From assembly GCA_029269125.1 (NCBI GenBank), contig JARHXX010000002.1:186001-250000 (forward strand): a stretch of 64,000 nt of DNA, given 5' to 3'. Below are positions 10,119 through 19,741 of this stretch, piece by piece; the stretch's first letter is position 1; each line of letters begins with the position of its first letter. This stretch comes from Kiritimatiellaeota bacterium B1221. Its GTDB lineage: Bacteria; Verrucomicrobiota; Kiritimatiellia; SS1-B-03-39; UBA6053. The notes beneath the pieces are model-generated. The model did not search any database, was not told the origin of the DNA, and saw only the letters and a list, made by a program, of their open reading frames with translations. The position numbers and the translations under genes are program-made.

Positions 10119-13100
10119 TTACTTACTGGTTTTTTTATCTTTCACATTTCCGAACAGGGATTTCGCGAATTTACTGCGACTGTCCCCTTTGGGCACCACT
10201 TTTGCAGAAGCTGTAGACTTCTTGCGCAATTGGCTTTTGTCCGGACTCTGACTGTTGTTTTTGCTGATTTTAGGACTGTTGGCTCCGCGGCCAAAACTGC
10301 GGACACCGGGGGAGACCTTGGGATCGGAGGATGACAGGGTTGGGTTCACTTCTGCGGCCTGGGCGGTGGTGGATTTACTTTCAACCTCACTGTCGGGGAT
10401 GCCCGCCAGGGTTTTCCATTTCATTACTTCCTGACTGAGGGCGTCAATCTTGTCATCTTTCGCCTTCATTTTACCCATGAAGCTGGCGGCATCCATGATC
10501 GTGGTTTTGGCTTGGGCCAAATCACGGTTGAGAGATGATTTCCGTTCTTCGAGCTCCTCGATTTCTTTCATGAGGTTCAGCCCTTCTTCATTCATTTCCT
10601 TGGCCTTGGCTTCGGTGAGCTGTTCTTTCAGTGAGCTGTTTTCTTCACGAAGTTGTGCGAGTTCCGGCAGGCTTTTCGCTTTTTCTTCTGAAGCCGAGAG
10701 ATCTTTGCGCAACTGTTCGTTTTTGCTGGCGACGTCGGCGTTTTGGCGGAGCAGTTCTTCCCGTTCCACTTCCAAACCCTCCACCCGTGCTTCGAGAGAA
10801 GCTGCGGTATCTCCCGCTTTCTCGGTTTCATTCAGCCGGTTCATCAGCGATTGAATTTCGGCTTCCGCTTTCTCCAACCGGGTGATGGCCTGATCCCGTT
10901 CTTTTTCCGCGCTCTGTGCTTTTTGGCTGCTGTCTGAACTGCTGCTGGCCTGTTTCTCCAGATTTTCTTTGAGCTGGCGGGTTTCTTCCAAATATTTTCT
11001 TTCCAACTCCTGGTAGCGGTTTTCTGTCGATTCCGATTTCTTTTGGAAGTTTTCCAGCTGCAGTTTTGTTTCCTGCAGACTTTGCTGTTCGGTTTCCAGG
11101 TTGGATTTGAGGGCCGAAATTTCATCCTTATATTTTAAGGTGGACTCATGCATCAGAGAAGAGGAGTTCTTTGAGGTATCCGTCAGTTCTTTTTCGAGTT
11201 TATGAATCGTGGCCTGCATGCCGTCAATTTTGGTCTGGAGCGCTTCCGCCTCCCGTTTGTCCTCGGGCGCGGCGATCATATCTTCAATCCGCTGATTTAA
11301 TTCTTTGTTTTCTTTGCGGACCTCCACCAAAGATTTGGCGGCTTTCTGCATCTGTTCGGCGGTGGAATTCAGTTGCTCATAACTTTCTTCCGCTTCCCGT
11401 TCCGCTTTGGTGATTTTTTCACGTAACCGAACATTTTCCTCTTTTGATTTTTCCGCCAGTTCACGTGAAGTCTGCTCGTCTTGAGTGACTTTACTTAATT
11501 CAACTTCCAGTTTTTCAAGCTGTTTGCGTTCCTGGGAAAGTTCGGCTTCCATTTTCTGAACTGCGACTTCGGCATTCTCTTTGTTCTTTTGGAGTGTAAC
11601 CAGTTTTGTTTCCAGCTCTTCACGATTGGCCTGCGCCGTTTCCCAGCGGTCAGACTGGGTTCGTGCCTCCTGTTCCAGTTCACGAATTTTCGCGTTCTGG
11701 GCAGTGTTTTTCTCCTGAAGTTCCGAAACCCTTTCCTGCAGATCGTTACGGGTTTTCTCGAGAATATTGTGCTGGCGAAGAACGGTTTGTAATTTTTCCT
11801 CCTTCTCGGACAGTGCGGTTTCCAGCGTCTCGGTTTTCTCAGTGAGTTCACTGTTTACTCCGTTGAGAATTTCCAGCCGATCCATTAACTCCTGACCTTC
11901 CTCCATCAATTGAGAGTGAATGGTTTCAAATTCAGCCTGCTGGGCAGTGGCCTGATCGAGTTTCTCTTTTAATTCGGTGTGCTGTTTTTGTAAGTCTGAT
12001 TTGTTTTTTTCGGTTTGCGACAGTTCTTCCTGCAAGCGGGTGTTCTCGCTTGCCAGATTCTTTTTCTCTTCCGCAGCACTGGTAAGTTCCTGCTGCAGAT
12101 CCTTCTTTTCCTGCTCCAGATTTTGGCGGGTAGCGCTTTCTTCGTCCAGTTGAGTTTGAATTCCCCGGCGCGTGGTTTCGAGTTCGGCAAGCTGCCCCTC
12201 CAAAACGGAAACCTGTTCTGCATTCGAAGCCGAAGACGCTTTCAGCTCAGCCATTTCACTTTGTAAAACAGCCCGGGCATCATTCATATCCCGGATGCGG
12301 GATTGTAATTCCTTGATTTGCCCATGGTTATCCTCGGTTTCAGCCCGGGCGCCGGTTAACGAGGCCTGCAACTCGGCCTTTTCCTCTTCCGCTGCATTTT
12401 TTGCGCTCTCCAGCTCGCTGATGCGTTGGGTTAATCCAACGGTTTTCTGCGTTTTATCTTCGAGTTGTTTTTCAACGGCTTCTTTGCTTTGACGCAATTC
12501 CGAAATCTGTGTGGTCAACGCGGCTTTGTCCGTTTCCAAATCTGCGAGGCTTTGTTCCGCAGCGGTGACTTTATCCTGATATTCATTCAGACGCTGATCG
12601 GCCTCTGATTTATGTTGTTTCAGGGAGGCGATTTCTTCTTTTAACTTCGCATTTTCATTTGATTGTTCTGCCGCATCCGACTGTACTGACTCCAGCCGGG
12701 CGGTTAAATCTTCAAAAGCCTTTTGCTGGTTTGCGGCCTGTGCTTCGGCTTCAGCCTTGGCTTTTTGGATGCCGGATAACTGTGCATGAACAGCTTCGAG
12801 GGATTGCTCCAGGTCCACCACTTGCTTTTCTGCGGCTTCCTTTGCTTCCCGGGTTTGCGTCAGAGTTGCGGACTCATTTTCGCGGAGAGTTTTAAGTTCT
12901 GCCAGTTCATTTACAATGCCGGTCTGGTCCTCTTCGAGGGATGAAATTTGTTCCTGCAAGGCTGCCGAGCGGTTTTTGGCTTCCTGCAGTTCTTTGTCCG
13001 CAGATGCAATCTGTCCTTCGAGGGTTTGTTTTTCTGCCTCCAAGGCTTCCGAACGCTGGAGGGCCTCTGTTAATTTATCTGTGAATTCGGCTTTCACCGC

Positions 13101-15284
13101 ATTGAGATCTTTTTCTTTTTCCGCCTCCAGTTCTTCGGTGCGGTGCAAAGCCTGTTCGAGTTTGCCTGAGAGCTCAATTTTAACTTTGCTGATGTCATCT
13201 TCCAGGAGCTCCAGTTTTTTGGTCTTTTCAAACAGCGCTTTTTCGGAAGTGGAAATTTTCTGTTCCAATTCCTGACGCAGATCTCCATCCCGTAATTTGT
13301 CCGCTTTGAATTTTGTCAGTTTGGAGGTGAGTTCTTTTTCCCGTTTGTGGCTGACCTCTAAATCAACGACGTATTTATTCACATCGGAGGAGAGTTCATC
13401 AAATTTTTGCTGGAGAACTTCACGTTGATCCTGCAAATGCTGCACTTTTTCTGAAACGTCTTCTTTTTCATCTTCGAGTTCCTGAATCCGTTTACGCATG
13501 GAGGCCAACTGCGTTTTTAAAGCCTCGGCAGAACTTTCCTGACCGCTAATGGTTTCGGCCATTTCGGTTTTCATCTTTTCCAGTTCCTGTGAAAGAGCCT
13601 GCTTTTCTTCCTCCAGACCTTTCTGGCGGGAGAGGGCGCGCTCACTTTCAGACTTCAGTTTCTGCCGGGCTTCATCTGCCTGAGAAAGTTTCAATTTGAG
13701 TGCGTCAATCTCGTTGACGTACGCACTTTCTTTTTCTGCAGTCGCACTTAAGTGGGCTTTATTCTGTTCGGCATCTGCGGTGACCGCGGCCAACTGACTC
13801 TTTAAGTCTTCAATGGTTTTAAGCAACCGGGCTTTTTCCGCAGCCAGGGCTTCACCTGCCTGACGGGCCTGTTCCGCCTGTTCGGAGAGGGTGCCGGTGT
13901 GAGAGTCTTTTTCTGAGAGCTGTTCCTGCAGGGCGTCGATTCGGCTCTGCAGGGTTTTTGATTTTTCATCCGCTTCGGTGATTTGCGCTTCCAGTGCTGA
14001 TTTTGCCTGGACTTCAGAATCCAATTGGGCTTTCAGTTCGGCGGCGGTTGCGATGGTCTGATCCCGCTCGCTTTCTAAATCGGAAAGTTTTCTGCGGAAA
14101 GATTTAGCCTGATCGGCCAAGGCGGACTGTTCATTGGCCTTGTCGCCGAGTTGCGCCTGCAGGTCTTCAATTTGTCCCCGGAGTTCATTCTCCAAATTTT
14201 CTTTTTCTTTCAGCTCCTCGGCTTTGGATTCGGTTTCGCCGGTGAGGGACTGCACTTTGTTTTGCAGGTCATTCAATTCAATTTGCAGTTCATCTCTGCG
14301 TTTATTTTGTGATGCCAGGTCGGTGCGCAAGGTTTCAGCTTCCGAACGCACTTTACTCAGTGCATCATCCTTGCCACTTACGGTGGATTGGAGTTCGGAC
14401 AGCTGGGCTTTTAAATTTTGGATACTGGATTTGAACTGCTCCATTTCTGCGCGAGCGCTGTCCCGCTCTTCGCTGGCGGCAGCCAGCTCCGCTTTTAAAC
14501 GATCCGTACTGCTGGTGATTTCGGAATGTTTATTTTCCGCTTCCGCAAGTTTTTCCGCCAAGGCTGATTTTTCTGAAGCCATGGCCGCCATTTCTGCTTC
14601 ACGACGTTTAATTTCCCCTTTCAATTCGGCCTGTTGTTTCTCCGCGGCGCTCAGTTTATCTGAGAGGGTGGATTTCTCCTGAAGAAGTTCTTCGGCCTGT
14701 TTGGATTCCGCCTGGTTTTTTTCACGAAGCTCTTTGATCTCGTTTTCGACGTTTTTCTGGGCCACTTTGCGTTCATCCAGTTCAACGCGCAGGGCTTTCT
14801 TCGCATTTTCGGCCTCCAGCACTTCCGAGCGGATTTTTTCCAATTCTTTTTCAGCGCCGGCTTCTTTACCCGTAAGCTCTTTGATCTGCTCTTCTAAGCG
14901 GGTTACTTTGGCTTTATGATCTTCCAGCTGCAGGGAACGCACGGATTTTTCATCTTCCGCGTCGTTGAGTTTCCCTGAAAGCAGTTTCAGTTTGTCCTGC
15001 AATTCCGCATTTTTCTGACGGAAATTTGCGATTTCGGCATCTTTTTTATCCAGTTCCTGAAGTTTTTCCTGCAGAGAATCCTTTTCACTCAACAGGGCCC
15101 GGAGATCGTCCAGCATCTTCGATTCTTCCCCTTCCGATTTGATGGGTTTGGTAACCGTACTTGTTTCGGGAATTTGAATCTTCGCATCGCAAGCCGGACA
15201 GTGAATTTTTTTGCCTGCGGCTGTGGGTTTGACGCTGAGTTTTCGATTACAAGAAGGGCAGCGGAATTTGATTTCTTCACTCAT
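10119..15284 (-). CDS. Giant zinc-ribbon/coiled-coil protein (1721 residues)
   Basis: A very long protein with no recognised enzyme domain. Residues about 6-40 form a zinc ribbon with two CPxC knuckles (CPSCNRKL and CPACDAKI), a type often found at the N terminus of PVC-group proteins. Residues about 55-1640 are almost uninterrupted charged heptad sequence rich in E, K, Q, A, S and L, predicted to be one long coiled coil. The last ~70 residues are basic and Ser/Lys-rich (KISKNNSQSPDK, KFAKSLFGNVKDKK), hence probably disordered and possibly nucleic-acid or membrane binding. There is no signal peptide, transmembrane segment or Walker motif, so it is not an SMC ATPase. A structural, cytoskeleton-like or scaffold role is only inference. 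Confidence 0.85.
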   Translation of the reverse strand: MSEEIKFRCPSCNRKLSVKPTAAGKKIHCPACDAKIQIPETSTVTKPIKSEGEESKMLDDLRALLSEKDSLQEKLQELDKKDAEIANFRQKNAELQDKLKLLSGKLNDAEDEKSVRSLQLEDHKAKVTRLEEQIKELTGKEAGAEKELEKIRSEVLEAENAKKALRVELDERKVAQKNVENEIKELREKNQAESKQAEELLQEKSTLSDKLSAAEKQQAELKGEIKRREAEMAAMASEKSALAEKLAEAENKHSEITSSTDRLKAELAAASEERDSARAEMEQFKSSIQNLKAQLSELQSTVSGKDDALSKVRSEAETLRTDLASQNKRRDELQIELNDLQNKVQSLTGETESKAEELKEKENLENELRGQIEDLQAQLGDKANEQSALADQAKSFRRKLSDLESERDQTIATAAELKAQLDSEVQAKSALEAQITEADEKSKTLQSRIDALQEQLSEKDSHTGTLSEQAEQARQAGEALAAEKARLLKTIEDLKSQLAAVTADAEQNKAHLSATAEKESAYVNEIDALKLKLSQADEARQKLKSESERALSRQKGLEEEKQALSQELEKMKTEMAETISGQESSAEALKTQLASMRKRIQELEDEKEDVSEKVQHLQDQREVLQQKFDELSSDVNKYVVDLEVSHKREKELTSKLTKFKADKLRDGDLRQELEQKISTSEKALFEKTKKLELLEDDISKVKIELSGKLEQALHRTEELEAEKEKDLNAVKAEFTDKLTEALQRSEALEAEKQTLEGQIASADKELQEAKNRSAALQEQISSLEEDQTGIVNELAELKTLRENESATLTQTREAKEAAEKQVVDLEQSLEAVHAQLSGIQKAKAEAEAQAANQQKAFEDLTARLESVQSDAAEQSNENAKLKEEIASLKQHKSEADQRLNEYQDKVTAAEQSLADLETDKAALTTQISELRQSKEAVEKQLEDKTQKTVGLTQRISELESAKNAAEEEKAELQASLTGARAETEDNHGQIKELQSRIRDMNDARAVLQSEMAELKASSASNAEQVSVLEGQLAELETTRRGIQTQLDEESATRQNLEQEKKDLQQELTSAAEEKKNLASENTRLQEELSQTEKNKSDLQKQHTELKEKLDQATAQQAEFETIHSQLMEEGQELMDRLEILNGVNSELTEKTETLETALSEKEEKLQTVLRQHNILEKTRNDLQERVSELQEKNTAQNAKIRELEQEARTQSDRWETAQANREELETKLVTLQKNKENAEVAVQKMEAELSQERKQLEKLEVELSKVTQDEQTSRELAEKSKEENVRLREKITKAEREAEESYEQLNSTAEQMQKAAKSLVEVRKENKELNQRIEDMIAAPEDKREAEALQTKIDGMQATIHKLEKELTDTSKNSSSLMHESTLKYKDEISALKSNLETEQQSLQETKLQLENFQKKSESTENRYQELERKYLEETRQLKENLEKQASSSSDSSQKAQSAEKERDQAITRLEKAEAEIQSLMNRLNETEKAGDTAASLEARVEGLEVEREELLRQNADVASKNEQLRKDLSASEEKAKSLPELAQLREENSSLKEQLTEAKAKEMNEEGLNLMKEIEELEERKSSLNRDLAQAKTTIMDAASFMGKMKAKDDKIDALSQEVMKWKTLAGIPDSEVESKSTTAQAAEVNPTLSSSDPKVSPGVRSFGRGANSPKISKNNSQSPDKSQLRKKSTASAKVVPKGDSRSKFAKSLFGNVKDKKTSK

Positions 15285-15570
15285 AGGAATCTCTGGGAGG
15301 TGTTGAATTCTTTTTTTTGAGAATGTTACAAAATATTTGAGAGTTTTGAGGAATGAACCTCAGAACGTTTCATGAAAACTGGAGGGTTACAAACGTGACG
15401 AAACACCCTGTTTAATCCCTTTGCACGGTTTGGAGCAAAGGCTGAAGCTTTAAATTGGATTTTTCGAAAATGCATGGAGTTTAGATAAAGCAGGGGGTAT
15501 GCCAAATTCTTTCCGGTATTCCGCTTCTTCCAGCGTTGATTCCTGTGATTTTCACGGTACATTCAGTTTT

Positions 15571-15825
15571 ATGGTACAAAAACGAAGTTATGTGGCTCGC
15601 ATGTTGGCCGTGGGAGGACCCGCAGATGACCAGATCCGTCGATTGACCCGGGGAGAGTCATTTGTCTGTTGTGACGGGTCGGATGCGGAACACCGGCAAT
15701 TATCCGAATTTTGCATCGCGGTTGAGTCCTTGCTGGCTGAAACCGGTCAAAAGCTGTCGGATTTTACTCCTGAGGAGTTGGGCGCACTACTTTCCACGTT
15801 TATCCAAGAGGATAAAAACGCATGA
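15571..15825 (+). CDS. Small hypothetical protein upstream of a glycosyltransferase
   Basis: An 84-residue product if started at the ATG at 15571 (MVQKRSYVARMLAVGG); a longer in-frame start at 15499 adds low-complexity sequence that does not look coding. The protein has no signal peptide. It has two cysteines in FVCCDGSD and a C-terminal helix-rich part (LSDFTPEELGALLSTFIQ). I do not recognise a family. It is likely real because its stop overlaps the glycosyltransferase start by 4 bp (ATGA) on the same strand, indicating translational coupling. Confidence 0.5.
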   Translation: MVQKRSYVARMLAVGGPADDQIRRLTRGESFVCCDGSDAEHRQLSEFCIAVESLLAETGQKLSDFTPEELGALLSTFIQEDKNA

Positions 15826-17048
15826 AAATTTTGATTCTTGCACCCCGACTTCCCCATGCGCATGCCTACAGCGGGATGCAAATGGTATATCAGCGGATGT
15901 CGCGGCTGATCCAGAGGGGGCATCAAGTGGGTTTAATCTGTTACATCGATCCCGAACACGATGAACCTTTCCTGGACAAGGTTTCTCCGGATCTTCTGGA
16001 TATGGAGGTCATTCAAGATCCCATGCTGAATCGGCTGCTCCCTAAAAGCTTCACTTTAAACAAGGATTCATCCCCTTCTTCCTTTTTTCGGTATCATTCA
16101 TCCTCCATGAAAAAGAAGGTGGGGGAGATTGTTGCGAACCGGGGATATGATGTGGTGGTTGCGGAATTCACCGCCATGGGACAATTTTTATATAAGAATC
16201 CTTATCTGCCCGCTGTCCGTAAAGTGATTTCCTGTCATGATTCACCGACGCTGGGCAGTCGACGCCGGATGGATCTCATGGAGGCGAGTTTAACCTGGGG
16301 GAAACAATGGTTGGAATATCGTCACATGCGTATGCTCGAATTTGAGCTCTACCGGACTGTTGACCGGGTACTTACGTTGACCTCGCAGGAACGGTTTGAT
16401 TTGTTGGAAGAGGACAGTACGCTGCGGATTACCACGGTCAGCCCGGGTCTGAGTTGCAGTATGTTTAAACCGATTCCCGAATTGCCCAAGGAACACTGCA
16501 TTATTATTACGGCCCGTTTCAGCAGTGACCAGAGTCAGTTTGGCTGTCTGTGGTTTCTCAGATCCGTCTGGCCGCTTTTACGTCAACTGGATCCGGAAGT
16601 GAAACTTTATCTGGTGGGACGTGATCCTTCCTCTGCCATGCGGCGTCATGCAAAAAGAGATGAGCGAATTATTGTCACCGGTGGGGTTCAGGACTTGAGA
16701 CCCTTCCTTGCGAAAAGCAAAGTCTATGTTTGTCCGGTGCTCTCCGGTTCCGGGGTGCGGGGGAAAATTCTGGAGGCCATGGCCATGAATCTGCCGGTGG
16801 TGAGCACTTCGATCGGTTCTGAAGGGATTCCCGTGGATCAGGGGAGCAATGCCTTTATTGCGGATGCTCCGCAGGTGATGGCCGGGTATGTGGCCATGTT
16901 ACTACAGGATGAAGAAAAAGCGGAGCAAATGGGGAAACGGGGCCGCAATGCGGTCGAGACATTTTTTGGGTGGGATGAGAGTATTGACCGTCTGGAGCAA
17001 ATGTTACATGAAGTCGTCTCCAAACGCAGTTACCACCAGGTGGCCTAG
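15822..17048 (+). CDS. Glycosyltransferase family 4 protein
   Basis: A 408-residue GT-B fold glycosyltransferase, probably adding a sugar from a nucleotide donor to a cell-surface glycan. The N-terminal acceptor domain starts MKILILAPRLPHAHAYSGM, with the Rossmann strand and glycine loop. The C-terminal donor domain has VYVCPVLSGSGVRGKILEAMAMNLPVVSTSIGSEGI, a clear E-x(7)-E-like GT4 nucleotide-sugar motif, and a final helix typical of the group. Its stop overlaps that of the convergent parA gene (bases 17045-17048). Donor and acceptor cannot be read from sequence. Confidence 0.88.
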   Translation: MKILILAPRLPHAHAYSGMQMVYQRMSRLIQRGHQVGLICYIDPEHDEPFLDKVSPDLLDMEVIQDPMLNRLLPKSFTLNKDSSPSSFFRYHSSSMKKKVGEIVANRGYDVVVAEFTAMGQFLYKNPYLPAVRKVISCHDSPTLGSRRRMDLMEASLTWGKQWLEYRHMRMLEFELYRTVDRVLTLTSQERFDLLEEDSTLRITTVSPGLSCSMFKPIPELPKEHCIIITARFSSDQSQFGCLWFLRSVWPLLRQLDPEVKLYLVGRDPSSAMRRHAKRDERIIVTGGVQDLRPFLAKSKVYVCPVLSGSGVRGKILEAMAMNLPVVSTSIGSEGIPVDQGSNAFIADAPQVMAGYVAMLLQDEEKAEQMGKRGRNAVETFFGWDESIDRLEQMLHEVVSKRSYHQVA

Positions 17049-17812
17049 TTTCGCCGGATATATTCTTTGGCCAAATCTCTGTATGCGTTGGCCCCCCGCG
17101 AGGCCGGAGCATAGGTGAAGATGCTTTCACCGTGACTGGGTGCCTCACTTAACCGCACATTCCGGGGAATCACGGTTTCGTATAATCCGTCCTGAAAGTG
17201 ATTGCGGACTTCTTCGACCACATCTTTTGAAAGGTTGGTCCGGTTGTCGAACATGGTGAACAAAATGCCATCCAGCCGAATTTTAGGATTGGATGATTCC
17301 TGGACCTTGATCACCATATCCATAATCACACTCAAACCTTCCAGGGCGTAATATTCACACTGCAAAGGAACCAGCAAGCTGTGGGCCGCAGTCAGTGCAT
17401 TGAGGGTGATTAAACCCAGGGACGGGGGACAGTCTAAAATGATGTAGGCATAGGTGCCGGCCGCGATGACCGGATCCAGGGATTCTTTGAGCCGGGTGAG
17501 GTAACTGTCCATACGGGCAATTTCTATTTCAGCTCCCGCCAAATCGAGTTCCGAAGAAACCACGTGCAGTTTGGGCACCTCGGTTTCCTGAATGACATCC
17601 ACTAATTTCTGTTCACCTAATAATACCGGATAGATACTCTGATCTGAAAGCTTGTTTAACCCTAAACCCGAGGTGGCATTGGCTTGGGGATCCAAATCAA
17701 TGAGCAGTGTTTTTTTGCCTTTCTGGGCCAGTGCCGCGGCGAGGTTGATACTGGTGGTGGTTTTGCCGACGCCGCCTTTCTGATTGGTAATAGCTGTTAC
17801 ATGTGTATTCAT
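17045..17812 (-). CDS. parA: ParA/Soj-family partition ATPase
   Basis: A 255-residue ParA ATPase from the ATG at 17812 (MNTHVTAITNQKGGVGKTTT). The deviant Walker A box KGGVGKTT with its signature lysine, the LIDLDPQANAT switch and the YIILDCPPSLGLITLNAL Walker B-like strand are intact. IPRNVRLSEAPSHGESIFTY is the typical Soj C-terminal signature. ParA proteins form ATP-dependent gradients that segregate chromosomes or place large complexes. No parB or parS-like neighbour is seen on the downstream side; the glycosyltransferase is convergent and overlaps. Upstream in-frame sequence to 17971 is not family-like and covers part of the CWC gene, so it was not used. Confidence 0.92.
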   Translation of the reverse strand: MNTHVTAITNQKGGVGKTTTSINLAAALAQKGKKTLLIDLDPQANATSGLGLNKLSDQSIYPVLLGEQKLVDVIQETEVPKLHVVSSELDLAGAEIEIARMDSYLTRLKESLDPVIAAGTYAYIILDCPPSLGLITLNALTAAHSLLVPLQCEYYALEGLSVIMDMVIKVQESSNPKIRLDGILFTMFDNRTNLSKDVVEEVRNHFQDGLYETVIPRNVRLSEAPSHGESIFTYAPASRGANAYRDLAKEYIRRN

Positions 17813-17907
17813 GCGGATTGCATACCTGTCCGCCCTGCGATTGACAATGCAAAAGCATCGGCTTGGCTCGCTTGGGTTGATTTGCTTGGGAAGACCATAG
17901 AGGGCCC

Positions 17908-18123
17908 TTACCGGTGTATTTTTGAAAAGCCCAGCGGATCGGCTTTGAAATTCTTTAGACAATCCTGGCAAATGCAGGATCTTCTTTTTTGTTCCTCCGG
18001 TACCAGGGCCAACAGGCCTTCGGGAAAATGCACCTTACTGCACCAACAGGCCTGCGGACGATTTGCCTGGCATTGATTGGCTGTCTGGCAGATGGGGCAA
18101 CGTTTCGGGTGGATCTGTGGCAT
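17908..18123 (-). CDS. Cysteine-rich CWC-family small protein
   Basis: A 71-residue soluble protein from the ATG at 18123 (a TTG at 18156 would add 11 residues). It matches the cysteine-rich CWC family (PF14375 as I recall it): CPICQTANQC near the start, the diagnostic C-W-C in ACWCSKVHF, then LLALVPEEQKRRSCICQDCLKNF. The eight or so cysteines suggest a metal-binding fold; the biochemical role of the family is not established. It lies about 95 bp upstream of parA on the same strand, and in-frame ParA extensions overlapping it should be disregarded. Confidence 0.75.
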   Translation of the reverse strand: MPQIHPKRCPICQTANQCQANRPQACWCSKVHFPEGLLALVPEEQKRRSCICQDCLKNFKADPLGFSKIHR

Positions 18124-18376
18124 GAATTTTTCTGATGAATGAGGACGGATTGACAAGGAATGCGTTATATTTCCACTCGTTAGTGGAGGGGAAACATAAG
18201 GGGTAGCAGGGCGAAACCCAAGTGTTTTAGGATTATTTCAAGAAGTTTCGGCCCGAGAGAGCGCGGCCAAAGCCTCCCGGGCGGTAAGGCTGTTTCCCGG
18301 TTCTTCATGCCCGAAAACTGTAATTTCCTTTTGAGACTTGCCAGAGCTCCAGAATCCTGCATAGGATTTTGCCCTT

Positions 18377-19741
18377 ATGAATATTGTTTATTTCCATTCC
18401 CACGACACCGGCCGCGCTATCGAACCCTACGGATTTGATGTGACGACCCCCACTTTAAAAGCTCTTGCGGAAGAGGGGGCTTTGTTTTTAGATGCGCATT
18501 GTGCTGCGCCTACCTGTTCTCCCAGCCGGGCCGGACTTTTGACCGGTCATACACCGCATGAATCGGGAATGGTTGGACTGGCCCATCGGGGAGGGAAGAT
18601 GAACACCCCTGAGCACCATTTAGCAAATTATTTAAAAGCGCAGGGGTTCTATACTGTGAAGGCGGGTCTTTCGCATATTGGACCCGAATATGAAGAACAT
18701 GGGTACATGGAATTTAAGGAGGGCTACCACGGATCCGGAGAAGAAATTACCGCCCGGGCTTGCAAGTTTTTGGAAGATTTTGATGGGAGCAAACCCTTCT
18801 TTTTAGATGCGGGCTATATTGAAACCCATCGAATCGGTTCGGGCTTTAATCACGATCGGGATCAGCCGGGGGATGGAGACGGGGATCCGATGGATATGGA
18901 TGCGCCGGTTGATTTTCTGGGGGACCATCCCGATGTCCGCAGAGACTGGAAAGATTATGCGAATTCTGCAGAAAGACTGGACGGATTTTATGCCCAGATT
19001 CTGGAAGTGTTAGATCAGCGGGGGTTTGCGGAAGACACTTTGGTGATTGTGACCACCGATCACGGGGTGCCTTTCCCGGAAATGAAATGCAGTCTCACCT
19101 CACGTGGCACCGGGGTCTTACTGATCATGCGTCTGCCCGGGAAAATCGAGAAAGGTATCCGCTCCTCTGCTTTGGTTTCCCATTTGGATGTTTTCCCCAC
19201 CATTTGCGATTTGCTCGGCAGCCCCGCTCCGGATTGGTTACAGGGGAAATCTTTACTGCCGGTTCTCAGCGGCAATCCTGACGCGGAAATCAATGAGGCG
19301 GTATTCGCGGAAGTATCGTTCCATGCAGCTTTTGAACCCAAACGTTCAGTGAGAAGCCGGGAGTGGAATTACATCCGCAACTTTGCCTCGCCGCATGCTC
19401 CCATTTTGCCGAACTGTGACGACGGCTTGTCCAAGCAACTCTGGCTGCAAACCGGCCGTTTTGACCGGGAAGTGCCTGCCGAAGAATTGTACGACTTAAC
19501 CAAAGATCCCATGGAGCTGGTGAATCTTGCGGAAGATCCTGCCTATGCCAAAGTGAAAGCGGCATGTCGTGCGCGACTTTCAAAATGGATGGAGGATACG
19601 AACGATCCATTTTTAAGTGATGACCCTGGTGTGCTGCCCGGCACCATGCTGGTGAATACCTGGGATCAACTTCACCCCGCGGGAGGCGATATGCAATCGG
19701 AATGGGATCCGACTTTGTGGAAGTTGATTCAGCCACTGTAA
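18377..19741 (+). CDS. Sulfatase family protein (type I, N-sulfoglucosamine sulfohydrolase-like), no signal peptide
   Basis: A 454-residue alkaline-phosphatase-superfamily sulfatase. The CSPSR active-site motif (C47-S-P-S-R51, within CAAPTCSPSRAGLLTG) would have its cysteine oxidised to formylglycine by an anaerobic maturase, which is not encoded here. VIVTTDHGVPFPEMKCSLTSRGTGVLLIMR carries the metal-binding D-H. The overall pattern, with HESGMVGL after the motif, resembles heparan N-sulfatases. The chain begins directly with the first beta strand (MNIVYFHSHDTGR) and lacks a signal peptide, so it is predicted cytoplasmic. The substrate is unknown; sulfated sugar breakdown would fit the GH88/GH78 genes further on. 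Confidence 0.88.
   Translation: MNIVYFHSHDTGRAIEPYGFDVTTPTLKALAEEGALFLDAHCAAPTCSPSRAGLLTGHTPHESGMVGLAHRGGKMNTPEHHLANYLKAQGFYTVKAGLSHIGPEYEEHGYMEFKEGYHGSGEEITARACKFLEDFDGSKPFFLDAGYIETHRIGSGFNHDRDQPGDGDGDPMDMDAPVDFLGDHPDVRRDWKDYANSAERLDGFYAQILEVLDQRGFAEDTLVIVTTDHGVPFPEMKCSLTSRGTGVLLIMRLPGKIEKGIRSSALVSHLDVFPTICDLLGSPAPDWLQGKSLLPVLSGNPDAEINEAVFAEVSFHAAFEPKRSVRSREWNYIRNFASPHAPILPNCDDGLSKQLWLQTGRFDREVPAEELYDLTKDPMELVNLAEDPAYAKVKAACRARLSKWMEDTNDPFLSDDPGVLPGTMLVNTWDQLHPAGGDMQSEWDPTLWKLIQPL

Noticed and set aside
14134..14682. A 182-codon frame on the plus strand inside the giant coiled-coil gene
   Set aside because: Ser/Arg/Phe-rich, antisense shadow of the E/K/A-rich coiled coil (TTC/TCT-rich complement); no ribosome binding site or family match.
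17813..17971. N-terminal extension of ParA
   Set aside because: Not family-like, overlaps the CWC gene, and the Walker A strand begins right after the ATG at 17812.
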